Positions 45,601 through 57,162 of a stretch of DNA of 64,000 nucleotides are shown here, in pieces. The DNA comes from Chrysemys picta bellii (taxonomy: Eukaryota > Chordata > Testudines > Emydidae). A program made the position numbers and the translations under genes. Under the pieces are notes generated by a model. That model did not search any database. It had not been told where the DNA came from and saw only the letters and a program-made list of their open reading frames with translations. The stretch is taken from NCBI RefSeq assembly GCF_011386835.1, contig NC_088797.1, forward strand, positions 62,955,587-63,019,586, in the 5' to 3' direction. Within the stretch, counting starts at the first letter, position 1; each line of letters begins with the position of its first letter.

Positions 45601-45999
45601 GGTCGAGGGGTTCCACCGCTGCTGATACTGTGTGTGGAGGGCGGCACATGGTCGCGCCGTGAAGAGAGCACTGTGAAGCTGTGATGAACTGTGGTGTGAG
45701 TCACCCAAATACACATGCTTCCCGCCTCTCTTGCTGATCACACACTGTAACCCACCAGCCAGTGCATTTGCTTCGTGTCCCCCTCCATGCCCAGTCCACA
45801 CAGGTTATGAGTCTGTGACAATCCGGGCCTGTGGCATTTAGCTTCTCAGCCCAAGCTACAAAGACTTGTGTTTAGGGGCTGTGCAGTAGGCAGCCAGCAA
45901 GTGTAATGCAGGGCAACCCGCTGCTGCAGCCTCCCCTGGTGGTACCTAATTCTGGGATGTCAAGGAGAGGCAGGGAGTGTTTCGGGGAGTGAGTAAAGG

Positions 46000-46520
46000 C
46001 ACAGAGGTTGCCACAGCAGATGACACTAAGCTGGGGGGAGAGAACCGATGTGGACAAATTGAAGAGAGTGCAGCGGAGGGCAATGAAAATGTTTAGGGGG
46101 CTGGGGCACATGACTTACGAGGAGAGGCTGAGGGAACTGGGGTTATTTAGTCTGCAGAAGAGAAGAGTGTGGGGGGGGGGATTTGATAGCAGCCTTCAAT
46201 TACCCGAAAGGGGGAGGGGGTTCCAAGGAGGATGGAGCTCAGCTGTTCTCAGTGGTGGCAGATGACAGGAGCAATGGTCTCAAGTTGCAGTGGGGGAGGT
46301 CTAGGTTAGATATTAGGAAACACTATTTCACTAGGAGGGTGATGAAGCACTGGAATGGGTTACCTAGGGAGGTGGTGGAATCTCCTTCCTTAGAGGTTTT
46401 TAAGGCCTGGCTTGACAAAGCCCTGGCTGGGATGATTTAGTTGGTGTTGGTCCTGCTTTGAGCAGGGGATTGGACTAGATGACCTCCTGAGGTCTCTTCC
46501 AATCCTAATATTCTATGATC
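46000..46520 (+). mobile_element. CR1 LINE 3' end
   Basis: Encodes [35 protein letters not shown] and, after a frameshift in the G-run near 46170, [19 protein letters not shown]. It ends with the CR1 tail TATTCTATGAT at 46519. One of the younger copies. Confidence 0.92.
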
Positions 46521-47056
46521 CTTCCAGCTGACCACTAAACACGAAGCACTTCTCTTTCAGTAACTTTCCAATGGGATACAGTGTTATAGACACAGAACTG
46601 AATGAGACATGTCATTCAGCTGCTCACACCCTTCCGGAGGGTCGACCTAGAAGCAGTCTCAGCACCATAGCTTCTCCCTCTGATTCTCAGGCAGAGGCAG
46701 CTCCCCTTCTCCTTGATTCTGGGGACAGCTCAGCTACACCAAAGCTGGATAAAAAAAGTGTGAAATTAGCAAACTAACTGCCACTGAATGTAGTTTTTAT
46801 GTTGCATTAGGACTTGTCACTAACCCAAACCCTTTAAATGTGACCTCATATCAATTATATGACCAAATCAGCCCATCTGACTGCCACACATGCCATGCAT
46901 TTGGGAACATATTCTGTCTTAACACAGCTGAGATCACTGGTAAGGTTTGTGTTAGATGCAAGTCTGATGCTGTTGGGGCATGTGTTGCTTTTGGATATTG
47001 GCTGGAGATGGAAGTGAGCTCTGTGGTGCGATGGAGGGTGCTATTGAAGATGTAGA

Positions 47057-47302
47057 CAGGGCCGGCTCCAGGGTTTTGGCCGCACCAAGCAGCCAAAACC
47101 AAAAAAAAAAAAAGCCACAATCGCGATCTAAAAAAAGCCGCGATCGCGATCTGCAGCGGCAATTCGGCGGGAAGTCCTTCACTCCGAGCCGGACTGAGGG
47201 ACCGTCCGCCGAATTGCCGCCAAATACCTGCACCTGCCACCCCTCTCCAGAGCGGCCGCCCCAAGCACCTGCTTGAGAAGCTGGTGCTTGGAGCCGGCCC
47301 TG
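47057..47302. mobile_element. Non-autonomous hAT element, 246 bp
   Basis: The ends CAGGGCCGGCTCC and GGAGCCGGCCCTG have a perfect 8-bp TSD, GATGTAGA (47049-47056 and 47303-47310). Inside is an A-run (47099-47113) and a hairpin with 15-bp perfect arms (47156-47220). Confidence 0.95.
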
Positions 47303-49070
47303 GATGTAGACAATACAAAGGTGACAAGGATTGCAGGAATCTTTCCACTTAACTGCTTATTTCCAAGCTTTTAAGTTTTTGGACAGATGGGATGTGTCCT
47401 GCATCAACCTGAACTGTCACTAAACGTAGATTTTGTTTGTTAACATGTATTATATGTTACACACACCGATGCACAGACAGACACACACAAGTTAAAAGAA
47501 AATTAAGGTTGCAAAGCCAAGCACTCAAAAGTTAGGAAATGCCAGAATTAAGACTGCCTGTACAACCTTAACTCTGCCCCTTTGTGTGTATGCATTCTGA
47601 TACAGTTTGTAAAGATGTGATCACAGACTATTTTTTCCACAGGAGGCAGTGGGAAGATGTGAGGGGATGGAGCATGCTCAGTGAGGGCAGAACCTTTAGA
47701 GAGTTTACTGCTAACATCTATGAAGTTTCTATGGAGTATGTGTCAAATGCGATTTTTCCAATGGCTTATAACTTGGCCAAATTAAAAAAAGAATTTGCTA
47801 ACCTGGGCAAAGCAATGTATTTACCCTCCCTTTGTTATCTGAAACAGCTGAACTGTTTTGACTGAAATTTTCCCCTCAAAATCAGCCTGAGCCAAACACT
47901 GGCAGGGGAAATGTCGGGCCTGCTTGGCCAGCGTGTTGGGAAGAGTGGGGGCTGTTGGTTTGTTGTGATGCTTCCCCAGCAACAGGCTCAGGGAGCAGTG
48001 GCGGGGGCAGGCTGTGTTGGGCGCTCCATCAGAACAGCACAGACAGGCCTGTTGGGAGGCTAGCCAGCCTGTTGAGGAGTGGACAAGGGCAGACCCCAGC
48101 TCAGTGTCTAGCCCCCTGAGTCCCAAGGGTCAGAACTCTGAGGGGGCATCTAGCCCACAGATTCCTCCTGTGCCATGCAAGACCCACAGAACTTGGGGGG
48201 ATGCAGGAGTTCCTGGCCCCAAAAGCTGCCCTGGACTCAGTGGGGCCAGGATTTCAGCCCTGGGGTCTTTGGGCGGACTTTTCTGCCCCCAGCAGCTTTT
48301 GTGTGGGGATCCCTGCCTAACTCCAGCAGGTCCTGTGGGATGCCAGTGGCTGCCCAGTTCTGCTAGGCCAGTCTGTGAAGACTGCAAGGTGCCAACAGTG
48401 GCCCCTTTCCCCCACACTCCTCCACTTGACCAACATTGACAGCATAGACCATCTTCTCACGGGTCCCTGAGCACAGGGTGTCCATCTTCTCTGAGGGCTT
48501 CAGAAAAGGGGCAAAAGGAGGGAAGGTGCACTGAGCTGGGAGCCAGGAGCCCATGAGTTCAAACGTCACCAATTCCACTCACTGCTGTTAATATTTGTGT
48601 GAATGTCACAGCCCTGATTATTGGCCAGTGCCGGGTGCCTCGGCTGCAGTGAACAATCATATGCCTGTTACAAACAAAGGAATTGAAAGCTTGCTGGAGA
48701 GGCTCCCCCCCATGTGACAGCACTGCTGGGGCAGATGTGAGGCAGAAGGTACTCCGTCCTTTCTTCGCCCTATAGGCCCCCTACCCTTCCCCCCTCTACC
48801 TCCCAGACCATGTTGCCTCTCACGCTGACACCGTTGAAGCTAATAGTCTAGGTTTACCCCACTCAGGCAGGCAGGATTTGGCCCATCTAGCACATTAAGG
48901 ACATCTGAGGCCTCTCCCCACTACGATAAAAGGCAAGTTTTAAAGACACGCTCCCTAGTAGACTTGAACTAATATGTTCTCAAACTCTAGGGCAGCTGGG
49001 GCAGGCTGCAGGCTGTTAGCTGGTCAAGGTGAGCCCTAGTGGGGAGACACCAGCAGACCTGGGTTAAAAT

Positions 49071-49205
49071 CAGGGTCGGCTCCAGGCACCAGCGGAGGAA
49101 GAGGCGGCATTCCGTCCATTCTTGGGGCGGCACAGTCCGGGCGGCTTTTTGTTTGTTTGTTTGTTTGTTTTGCTTGGGGTGGCAAAAATGGTAGAGCCGG
49201 CCCTG
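49071..49205. mobile_element. Non-autonomous hAT element, 135 bp
   Basis: The ends CAGGGTCGGCTCC and GTAGAGCCGGCCCTG have a perfect 8-bp TSD, GTTAAAAT (49063-49070 and 49206-49213). A (GTTT)n run lies at about 49150-49170. Confidence 0.93.
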
Positions 49206-49555
49206 GTTAAAATCCAATCTGTCCTGCCTGCATGAGGATTTTAAGGGTTTGTTCAAAGGGGCTAGCTGCCGTGTTTAAGCATATGCTTGCTGTTCTGGCA
49301 TGGAAAGGTCCTATCTGATGTAGGACAGCAGCTGGGATCCTGCTACTAAATCACTGAGAGGCTTTTGAAATTCCCCATCCTGCACCTTCCCAGGGCAGGC
49401 CCAGTCTTTCTCTTGTCCTAACTCCTGCATGTGCTTACTGTGGGGAGAGCGGCTCGATGAGACTGGGGACATGTCAGAAGCTGGAACCAGCTCTGCGTGA
49501 GATGTTTGCCATTAAACCCCAAACTCAGGGGAAATCACCTGGCTTCAGGAATTTG

Positions 49556-49870
49556 GGATGGTCAAAAATTCTCAGTTGAAATTATTTTTGAGAGAAAATG
49601 GGGGTTTGGGCTTTTCATGAAAAGTGCCTGTTTTCTGTGGCAAAACCAGATACTCCCAAAATGAATATTTCAATCTGGGGATCCTGATGCATGGCCTCAT
49701 GGGAGTTGTAAGTCAGATGCCTCAGGTCCTGACTGCTTCATGTCCTCTATGGGCCGGGCTCCCTGACCAGATGATATCTCCCATAATGCAATACAGCCAC
49801 GAACTCCCATGATGTGGCTGCCTCCCAGCACCAAGTGGAGGAGCATGGGGGATGTAGGCAGGCCAGGGAA
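49556..49870. repeat. AT-rich/ACTACA dispersed repeat copy
   Basis: GGTCAAAAATTC, AAGTGCCTGTTTTC, then CTCATGGGAGTTGTAAGTC (49697-49715), CCCATAATGC and AACTCCCATGATG (49802-49814). These inverse and direct ACTACAnnTCCCATGA-like motifs also occur in the copy at 4895-5235. Confidence 0.55.
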
Positions 49871-50230
49871 CCCAGCATATATAGGAGAATGGTCACTGAG
49901 GCAGAAGTCGAAGCCCATCCACCCTGTTTCCCAGCTTGGACAATTAGACAGGGAGCAGAATTCTGCTTCCTGATGCGAATCCAGAGGAACCCGTGTTGCC
50001 AGTGGAGTTATGCCAGTGTAAAGAGACGCCGCCCCAGGGAGTGGATCAGCAGGCACTACAGGGGGTCGAGTTATCTGCACCCTTTCTCTTGCCGCATGGA
50101 AGAGCATGACCCAGCACAGTTATTGGTTACAAGGGAGCTTGGGGCCCAGCCAGCGTCCCTGCTCCCTCTGCTTTCTAACCAAGGCCTGCAGGTCTCTTTT
50201 GCTCATGGTGTTTTCTGTTCTTTTCCCCAG

Positions 50231-50434
50231 CACAAGCACTGCACTCCTGCCGCGCTGGAGATGTACTATTCAGAGCAGGAAGTGGGACCCCAAGGAAGTC
50301 TCTACACAGCCATTAACCACTTAAATCAAGGCAAGAAAACCATCCCTGACCTGCCTTCCCCTTGGTTACCGGTCATTAATGCCTTGAAGAAAGCTGAGAA
50401 AGGCAAAGAGGATCCGGCTGGCATTCAGCAGTAA
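50231..50434 (+). CDS. CALY: CALY, last coding exon
   Basis: The acceptor is TTTTCCCCAG ending at 50230. There are 68 codons ending in TAA at 50432-50434, giving residues 125-191. It starts HKHCTPAALEMYYSEQE, closely matching the calcyon block (HKxCTP...LEMYY). The Cys pair formed with TCPEG of exon 3 is conserved in the family. The end of the protein is KAEKGKEDPAGIQQ. The total of 191 residues is shorter than mammalian calcyon (about 217), which carries a long Ala/Pro-rich tail that is absent here. No N-X-S/T glycosylation sequon is present anywhere in the 191 residues. The frame is also open upstream to 49814, but that part is intron and contains a dispersed repeat. Confidence 0.94.
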   Translation, partial: HKHCTPAALEMYYSEQEVGPQGSLYTAINHLNQGKKTIPDLPSPWLPVINALKKAEKGKEDPAGIQQ

Positions 50435-51505
50435 GGGACAGGAGCCAGACACACCTGGACTGTGGTTCCGGGAGTGCGTGTATTAACTTCAAGGAGAGTA
50501 TTAACCCATTCAAAGCTAGTTTTGTGTCCCAAATCAACCAACAAAAAGACAATGCTGAAAGGGCGCCTAGGGCAGGAACAAATTGTTTTCTTTCTGGCAC
50601 AGAGAAGAGATTTTGCTCCATTCTGAGAGATGCCCCTCCCCCAATCTCTTGAGCATAAAAACGTTGTCCGAATGGTTATTCTTTGCTTTTCTTTATTTCT
50701 GTATTTATAATGGGGGCTGCCGGGGGAATCTGTCGGCGTGGCGGCCGAATAGCCATTAGAACGCCATGCCACACCAAGGCTGAGATAGTGTTTTTCTGCA
50801 CCTCCATGGATAATTTGAGATGGACTGAAGTAATACTCTTCTTCGTGCTATACAGGGGTTAGCTTTTGTCTGCAAACATTGCATTAACCCCAGAAGGACC
50901 TTTCGGTCCCTGTCCAGTAGTGTTTCGTTAATGGTTTTTCGACACGGTGGTTGCGGAGTGCCCATGACCTTCTTCATGTCAGGAGGGAAGAAAATAGGCT
51001 ATGGGCAGACCACAAAAATAGCAACCTTTTAGAGCAGCTAAGTGCTTCAGTGTTGCTATCCAGTGCTGTATGGAGGCAAATGTTAACACGCATTGCACTT
51101 TAATTTGAGTAAGCTTTTAAATGTCATTTATGCTTCGCTAGTCTCAGTTGCAATTTGATTGCTAATTACCAGGCTAAATCTGACACCATTTAATTACATT
51201 GCTGCTGGCTAGGGTACCTTTTTTGTTTGGTCATTAACACATCTTCAAGTCTGTAGGATCTGGTTGGTGTGAAATCACTGTGCCACTCTCGTTTGCACCG
51301 TGTGTTTGTGTGTGTGTGTGTACTGCTTTTAGGCCTTCGTTGTGGAACATCATTGGCGATTTTACACCACTTTGTATATTTTTATAGAGATTGTGATTTG
51401 TCACCTTGCAGCAAAGCACTTCCAAGTGTCTCCAAGTGCCAAAATGAATGTGGTGATCAGCAGCTTTTCTGTAAGTAAAAATAAATGTACATCTTCACCA
51501 TGGCT
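50435..51505 (+). other. CALY: CALY 3' UTR (inferred)
   Basis: About 1.07 kb between the CALY stop and the first good poly(A) signal. I see no transposon in it, unlike every intron around it, which fits an exonic UTR. The only simple repeat is a short GT run near 51302. Its extent is inferred from the poly(A) signal, not from transcript data. Confidence 0.6.
51480..51485 (+). terminator. CALY: Candidate CALY poly(A) signal
   Basis: AATAAA, the first canonical hexamer after the CALY stop codon. About 45-90 bases downstream there is a GT- and T-rich stretch (51529-51570), as expected of the downstream element that binds CstF. Cleavage would fall near 51500. Confidence 0.6.
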
Positions 51506-51724
51506 TATTCATTCTTCTCCCGGTTGTAATTGGTTTGGGGGTTGTTGGTTTTTTTTTGTCTTTCTTTGCAAGGGCTCAGCAATGCTGACAGCTGTGCCAA
51601 GTCCAGCCACCTAACACGGAAGTGTAAAAAGTGATAATCAAATTCACCGTCACTGGAGCACGGTCCTGCGTCAGGAGCCCAGTGCAGTCATTGCTCCGGC
51701 ATTGGGAAAGTACCATGGAATTTA

Positions 51725-51900
51725 ATAGCTTTAGAGCGTCCTAGATGTTAAGGCCAGATGGGACCATTCTGATCGCTCAGACTGACTGCCTGTGTACCAC
51801 AGGGCAGAGATCCTCACCCAGCGACTCTTGCAGCCAGCCCAGAACTCCTGGTTGAGCTAGGGCATGTCTGATTTCAAGGAATGCCCCACACAATTGGCCT
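51725..51900 (-). mobile_element. Probable decayed CR1 3' tail
   Basis: TAAGGCCAGATGGGACCATT followed by GATCGCTCAGACTGACTG and CAGCCAGCCCAGAACTC, the inverse of a CR1-type 3' UTR. Weak but recognisable. Confidence 0.5.
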
Positions 51901-52369
51901 CCCTGTTGAAACATCTGTGCTGTTAAATATTTCATTTGCATCCACAGCTCTAAGCTCGCCCCCAGGATCTTGGTTTTGGGTTCGATGCAAATCTGAAAAG
52001 GGCCAATTTTGCTCATTTGGAGTCTGAACCCAGACTCTGTCCAGACTGAGCCTCAAAATCGGAGCCCAAACCTTGGCCTTGACCTAATCTGGATTCAAAC
52101 ACTTCCTTACTCCCTTTCTGCTGGGGGCGTTGCTTGTAAAACAGAGTGGTTGGGAAAAGGCCCAAAGAGAACCAACCTCCCCAGTCTTTCCCCAATAGCA
52201 ACAGGCTCTTGGCACCTCTGGGGCTGCCGGGCGCCATAGTGAAAGTTTACAATGCTGCAGGGTTGTCAAGGTTTTTCAGTGTGTGCTGCCGTGTGGGCTG
52301 TCTCTCTCCCACTAACCTCTGGCTTCGTTCGTTATTATCCACATTTGGCACTAGGACAAAAGTCACCCG

Positions 52370-52520
52370 TGACTGTGACACACTCCTGGCTCTGATGCTG
52401 CACAGCACTTTACAAAGGAGCCCAATATTGTCACCCTATTTCACAGAGAGGGGATGTGGCAGAGTTAGAACTCGAGCCCACGTCTCCTGCCTTAGCCACT
52501 GGTCCATATGCTGCCTGTGT
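52370..52520 (+). repeat. Possible ancient tRNA-derived SINE (MIR-like)
   Basis: CACCCTATTTCACAGAGAGG, then GGCAGAGTTAGAACTCGAGC and CACGTCTCCTG follow the order of vertebrate MIR/CORE-SINE tails. Very decayed. Confidence 0.4.
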
Positions 52521-53604
52521 TGGCTGTTCCCTGGAGCAATGGAGAACCCCTAGCTCCATGGCGCTGACTCATGTAACAGCTAATGCAATAACATGAGACC
52601 TTTCCAATCATCAGTGTGCCCTCTCAGACCTAGTACAGTATGGCAGGGAAAGAACAAACACTCCCTCAGCCAGCCGCTAAAGTCACTTCCTGCACCTTTG
52701 GAGTTTGTCGGTGGGTTCTCCGTCTGGTTTTCCTCCTTTGCCAAAGACGACAGACCAATCCAATTGCAATCTCTCCCTGTGCGCAAACGGAAAGGCTTTG
52801 AGCCGTACTTGGCAGAGAGACTTTCCGAGTCTTGGTAAAAGAGCCCAGCTTCTTGAATCCGCTTTTGATTTTGCATGTTTTAATTGGTCCCTCCATATGG
52901 TAACCCAGAAGAGAGTCCCTCATCACCTTCCCCTGGGCTTGCAGCCAAGGAGAGCCCACTCTGGGCTTCTGGGCACGTCATTCACCTGTGGGGGAGACAC
53001 CCCACTCTCGACAGTGATGAATGAAGATCAGGATTCCCTGAGAGGCTCTCTGGTTTGCCAGCTGCCTTGGATGTCCCTCCCCAACAGGGTTTGGTATCAT
53101 TCATGTTTACATGGATAACCCTGCTCCCAGTATCTGCTGAACTCCTTGTCCCCAAAGCAGAGTTCAGGGTGCTTGTGCCAAATGCTGATCGAGCTGGTAC
53201 AGTCAAGCAGCAGTTGGGAGCAGGGGGGTTTCAGGCAGGTGGGAGATATGCACAGTTTGCAGAAGTCTCCACTTCTTGCTCTGTGAAGAGCACCATGCAG
53301 GTGCCCTGAGAAGGGCTGTGGCTAGAACGCGGCTCCCCTTTGGAATTCCAGGCACAATCCACATGGGTCTGTGGCTGGCTAGTGAATGAGGAGTAGAGAG
53401 CTTTGGCAAGTGAAGTTTTCTGCACTGGATACAGATAACCTTACTGAACCTCAGGGCTGGTGGAGAACCAAGAAACGATGTATGCTGCTAGCTGCATTTT
53501 GTCCTGTATGCAGATTATCACTACAATTCCCTGCAATCTCCCCTTCTTTTTCTCTTCTGCAGAAGTTCCATGGACATGCACAAATTTCAGGCCTTCATAA
53601 ATAA

Positions 53605-54167
53605 ATAATTCACAGTGGAGAGAGCAAAATAGCAGGGTCCCCCAAAGATCTGTACTGGGACCAGGGCTGTTCACCATATTCATAAGTGCAGGGCCGGCTC
53701 CAGGCACCAGCTTAACAAGCAGGTGCTTGGGGCAGCTAAGGGAGAGGGGCGGCATGTACGGCAATTCGGGGGCAGAAGGTCCCTCACTCCCTCTAGGAGC
53801 AAAGGACCTGCCACCGAACTGCCGCCGCCAATCGCGGCTTTTTTTTTTTTCCCAATTGCCCCGCTGCCAGTTGCAATTGCAATGCGGCAGAAATGCTGGA
53901 GCCGGCCCTGCATAAGTGGTCTGGAAAAAGGGGTAAACAGTGATGTGGCAAAGTTTGTAGATATCCAAAGCAGACTGTGAAGAGTTACAAAGGGGTCTCA
54001 CAAAACTGGGTGACTAGACAACAAAGTGGCAGATGAATCACTCGATAAATTGCCCTGTTCTGTTTACTCCCTCTGAAGCCTCTGGCACCAGCCACTATCA
54101 GAAGACAGGATACTGGGCTAGATGGACCATTGGTCTGACCCAGTCTGGCTGTTCTTATGTTCTTATT
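53605..54167 (+). mobile_element. CR1 LINE 3' part with nested hAT element
   Basis: Before the insertion: CTGTACTGGGACCAGGGCTG (RT end, GLFTIF). After it the frame resumes as LEKGVNSDVAKFVD. The 3' end GGCTAGATGGACCATTGGTC...GTTCTTATGTTCTTA is a classic CR1 terminus. An internal deletion removes most of the C-terminal region. Confidence 0.88.
53689..53910. mobile_element. Non-autonomous hAT element nested in CR1
   Basis: The ends CAGGGCCGGCTCCAGG and GGAGCCGGCCCTG have a perfect 8-bp TSD, CATAAGTG (53681-53688 and 53911-53918). Removing the element and one TSD restores CR1. 222 bp. Confidence 0.95.
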
Positions 54168-55271
54168 TCTTTCTATGTACAGTTACATTTACATGTAAAT
54201 AGACAGGAAATGGAGATAGGTACCTGATACTCCATATAATGACATGAGTGCAATAAGAAACCAATTTGAAATACTCTGCTCAGAAATATTCATTAACAGA
54301 ATACAATTATAGATGTGAGTACATGGCTCAGTCAGGAATTAGACTGGAATAAAGGTTCACTTTAAACTGCTGTACATTTCCAAGGGGGCCTTGTAACACT
54401 TAAACATCAGGCCTTTTTCCAGGAGTTGTTTCTCTAGCTGTGCCCAGGACCATGTTAGTACAAAGGAAATGGAAGTATCTGCCTGGGAATTCTATGTCAG
54501 TCTAGGAGAGTGTGGTGGGAGGGTGATTAACAGGCACTGCCATGAACCAAGTTAAGCCATGGGGTCAAACTTTGGTTTGTAGGATTTTGCAGTAAATACA
54601 TGTATCAAAAAGAATAACTACGTAGTAATTATCCTTTGGCTGCCATGTAGGTAATGTACCAGGATTTTTACAAATATGTGTTCAATATGAGACCAAAGGG
54701 GTAACATTAAGTAATTCAGGCATTAAAGTGAAGTTTCTCATTCTGTGCAATAGTGTTAATTACAGGTATCAAAAATTAGAACCACCCTGAATTACAAAGA
54801 AATTGTACTGTAATCAGCGTCCCTGTATTTCATTATCTCTATGGCACTGGACGAGTACATGGAGTTAAATAACAAAGTCGCTGCTCCAAAGAGCTTAGAG
54901 CACTGGAGTTACAGGCGTTGTTATTCACCTTGTACTCAGATATCTACCGATTCTTTTCTTTGGGAAAATGCTGGGTTTTAAGAAGAAAATGTACTCCAAA
55001 CAGACAAAGTAGATCCAGTCCCTGATAGCTGAAGAGCCATGCACTGTAGCTGAGCTCTCCAGCATGCAGTTCCTACACTTCCTTCTCTCTCCAGAAAACA
55101 GGGAAGTTAACACGGAACACTATTCACTTCTCGAGTATGGGGCTCCTCTCTCTCTGAGCATCACCCTGTTATACACAGGCTCTGTCCCACTCACCCCGCA
55201 GAATGGCATAAGAATGGGGATCACATACGAAAGCCCTCCAGCTGCATATGCATGTAGTCCATGCTTCCATG
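54168..55271. other. Unassigned intergenic sequence
   Basis: AT-rich, no gene or repeat recognised. Confidence 0.5.
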
Positions 55272-55279
55272 AGCTGTTT

Positions 55280-56345
55280 CTAGGGTTGCCAAGCGTCCGG
55301 TTTTCGACCGGAACATCCGGTCGAAAAGGACCCTGGCGGCTTCAGTCAGCACTGCCGACCGGGCCGTTAAAAGTCCAGTCGGCGGCACAGCAGGGCTAAG
55401 GCAGGGTCCCAACCTGTCCTGGCACCACGCTGCACCCCAGAAGCAGCCAGCAGGTCTGGCTCCTAGGCGGGGGGGCCAGGGTGCTCTGTGTGCTACTCCC
55501 ACCCCGAACACCAGCTCCACACTCCCATTGGCCAGGAACCGTGGCCAATGGGAGCTGGAATGAGGGGGGTGCCTGTGGGTGAGAGCAGCGAGCGGAGCCT
55601 CCTAGACACCCCTAGCCTAGGAGCTGGACCTGCTGGCTGCTTCTGGGGCGCAGCGCAGAGCCAGGATAGGCAGGGACCCTGCCTTAGCCCCACTGTGCCA
55701 CTGACCAGGAGCCACCCTAGGTAAGCCCACGACCAAGCCCCTGCCCCAGCCATGAGACCCCCCCAAACCCAGAGCCCCCTCCTGCACTCCAAACCCCAGA
55801 GCCTGCACCCCCAGACAGAGCCCTCATCCCCCAATACCCCAACCCCCTACCCCAGCCCAGAGCCTCCTCCCACACCCTGAACCCCCCAGCCCAGAGCCTG
55901 TACCCCCTCCTGTACCCCAACCCCCTGCCTCAACCTGCAGCCCCCTCCCACACTCCAAATCCTTGGCCCCACCCCCCAGCCTGGAGCCCCCTCCTGCACC
56001 CAAATTCCCTCATCCCCAGCCCCACCCCAGAGCCCGCACCCCAGCCCAGAGCATGTATCCCCTCCCACACCCCAACCCCTTGCCTCAACCTGCAGCCCCC
56101 TCCTGCACCCTGAACCCCTCATTTCTGGCCTCACCCTGGAGCCCACACCCCCAGTTAGCCCTCACCCCCTCCAGCACCCCAACCCCTGTCCCAGCCCAGT
56201 GAAAGTGAGTGAGGATGGAGGAGAATGAGCTACCAAGGGAGGGGGAATGTAGTGGGTGGGAGGTGGGGCCTCTGGGGGGCAGGGCCTCGGGGCAGGGGCG
56301 GGGCTAGGGGGTTCAGTTTTGTGTGATTAGAAAGTTGGCAACCTT
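55280..56345 (+). mobile_element. hAT-like element with C-rich minisatellite interior
   Basis: The ends are CTAGGGTTGCCAA and TTGGCAACCTT (rc AAGGTTGCCAA). The flanks AGCTGTTT (55272-55279) and AGCTGTCC (56346-56353) match 6 of 8. The left end has a CCGGTTTTCGACCGGAAC palindrome. The interior 55730-56210 is a C-rich tandem stretch homologous to 10090-10400 inverted. Confidence 0.82.
55730..56210. repeat. C-rich tandem array inside the hAT element
   Basis: Repeats of CCCCAACCCC, CAGCCCAGAGCC and CCCCCTCCTGCACCC with an irregular unit of roughly 25-60 bp. Confidence 0.8.
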
Positions 56346-56905
56346 AGCTGTCCCCCTAGGCCAATGAGATGAGTAAGAACTGCCTGGCAGTGTAAGGAGT
56401 GCAGGGTCAGGCACAAATTGAGCTGAAAAGTTCACTAGGGAAAATCAGTTAAGGTGTAGGCTGCATAGCAGAATAAACAGACCCTTCAAGTGCTGAGGAG
56501 AACTCACTTCTCCATGTGCATCACACAGCCATGCTGGACTGAGTTAGAGGGGACATGCTCAGGGCTCTGCTCAGCATGGTGTGTAGATATTCCAAGAGGT
56601 GGAGATCAATGCTGCTGAGAAGGCAAGCTGTTAGATCTACAATGCAAGGAAAGGGCCAAGGCACAGCATAGGAAAAATCAATTTGAATTGGTGTATTTGC
56701 AATACAAGCAAACATTGGCTACTCTTTGAACTACTGCTGAAGGAGGCCACAAGGGAAAGCTCTGACTTTGGCGCATCTGGCTTAGCTACACCAGCCCACC
56801 TTTATTGGTTAATCCTCGGGGATCATAATGACTGAGAGGTGAACAATCAAGTGCACAGATCAGCTGTTTAAATATTTAATTTAACATTGTCCAAACATCA
56901 GGAAG

Positions 56906-57108
56906 TTGGGGAGGATAGTTCAGTGGTTTGAGCATTGGCTCACTAAACCGAGGGTTGTGAGTTCAATCCTTGAGGGGACCACTTAAGTATCTGGGGCAAA
57001 AATCAGTACTTGGTCCTCCTAGTAAAGGCAGGGGGCTGGACTCAACTTGACTCAATAACCCTTCAGGTCCCTTCCAGCTCTATGCGATAGGTATATCTCT
57101 ATATATTA
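56906..57108 (+). repeat. tRNA-derived SINE of the turtle (Cry-like) type
   Basis: The tRNA-related head has an A box (ATAGTTCAGTGGTTTG, about 56916-56931) and a B box (GAGTTCAATCC, about 56959-56969). The tail GACTCAATAACCCTTCAGGTCCCTTCCAGCTCTATG is like a CR1 3' end (only partly quoted motif: CAGGTCCCTTCCAGCTCTAT), as expected of a SINE that uses CR1 machinery. It is not a functional tRNA: the cloverleaf 3' half is absent. Confidence 0.85.
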
Positions 57109-57162
57109 AAGACCCTCATTGTTCCTAAATTAATCAGATGGAAAACCAACGATAGTTTCTGA

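Larger units (their letters stand above)
43864..50230 (+). other. CALY: CALY intron between coding exons 3 and 4
   Basis: A 6,367-base phase-0 GT-AG intron. It contains a plus-strand CR1 3' end (46000-46520), hAT MITEs at 47057-47302 and 49071-49205, and two copies of the AT-rich/ACTACA repeat (about 45385-45600 and 49556-49870). Nothing recognisable was seen in 43900-45380, 46521-47048 and 47311-49062. Confidence 0.85.

Noticed and set aside
45123..45716. 197-codon minus frame
   Set aside because: Part of it is a dispersed AT-rich repeat; no domain seen and frames on both strands overlap.
49814..50230. Upstream extension of the last CALY frame
   Set aside because: The frame is open by chance through intron and repeat; a good acceptor at 50230 and phase match with exon 3 define the exon.
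56906..56975. tRNA gene
   Set aside because: A and B boxes are present but the sequence continues into a CR1-like tail and lacks the acceptor-stem partner; it is a SINE head.
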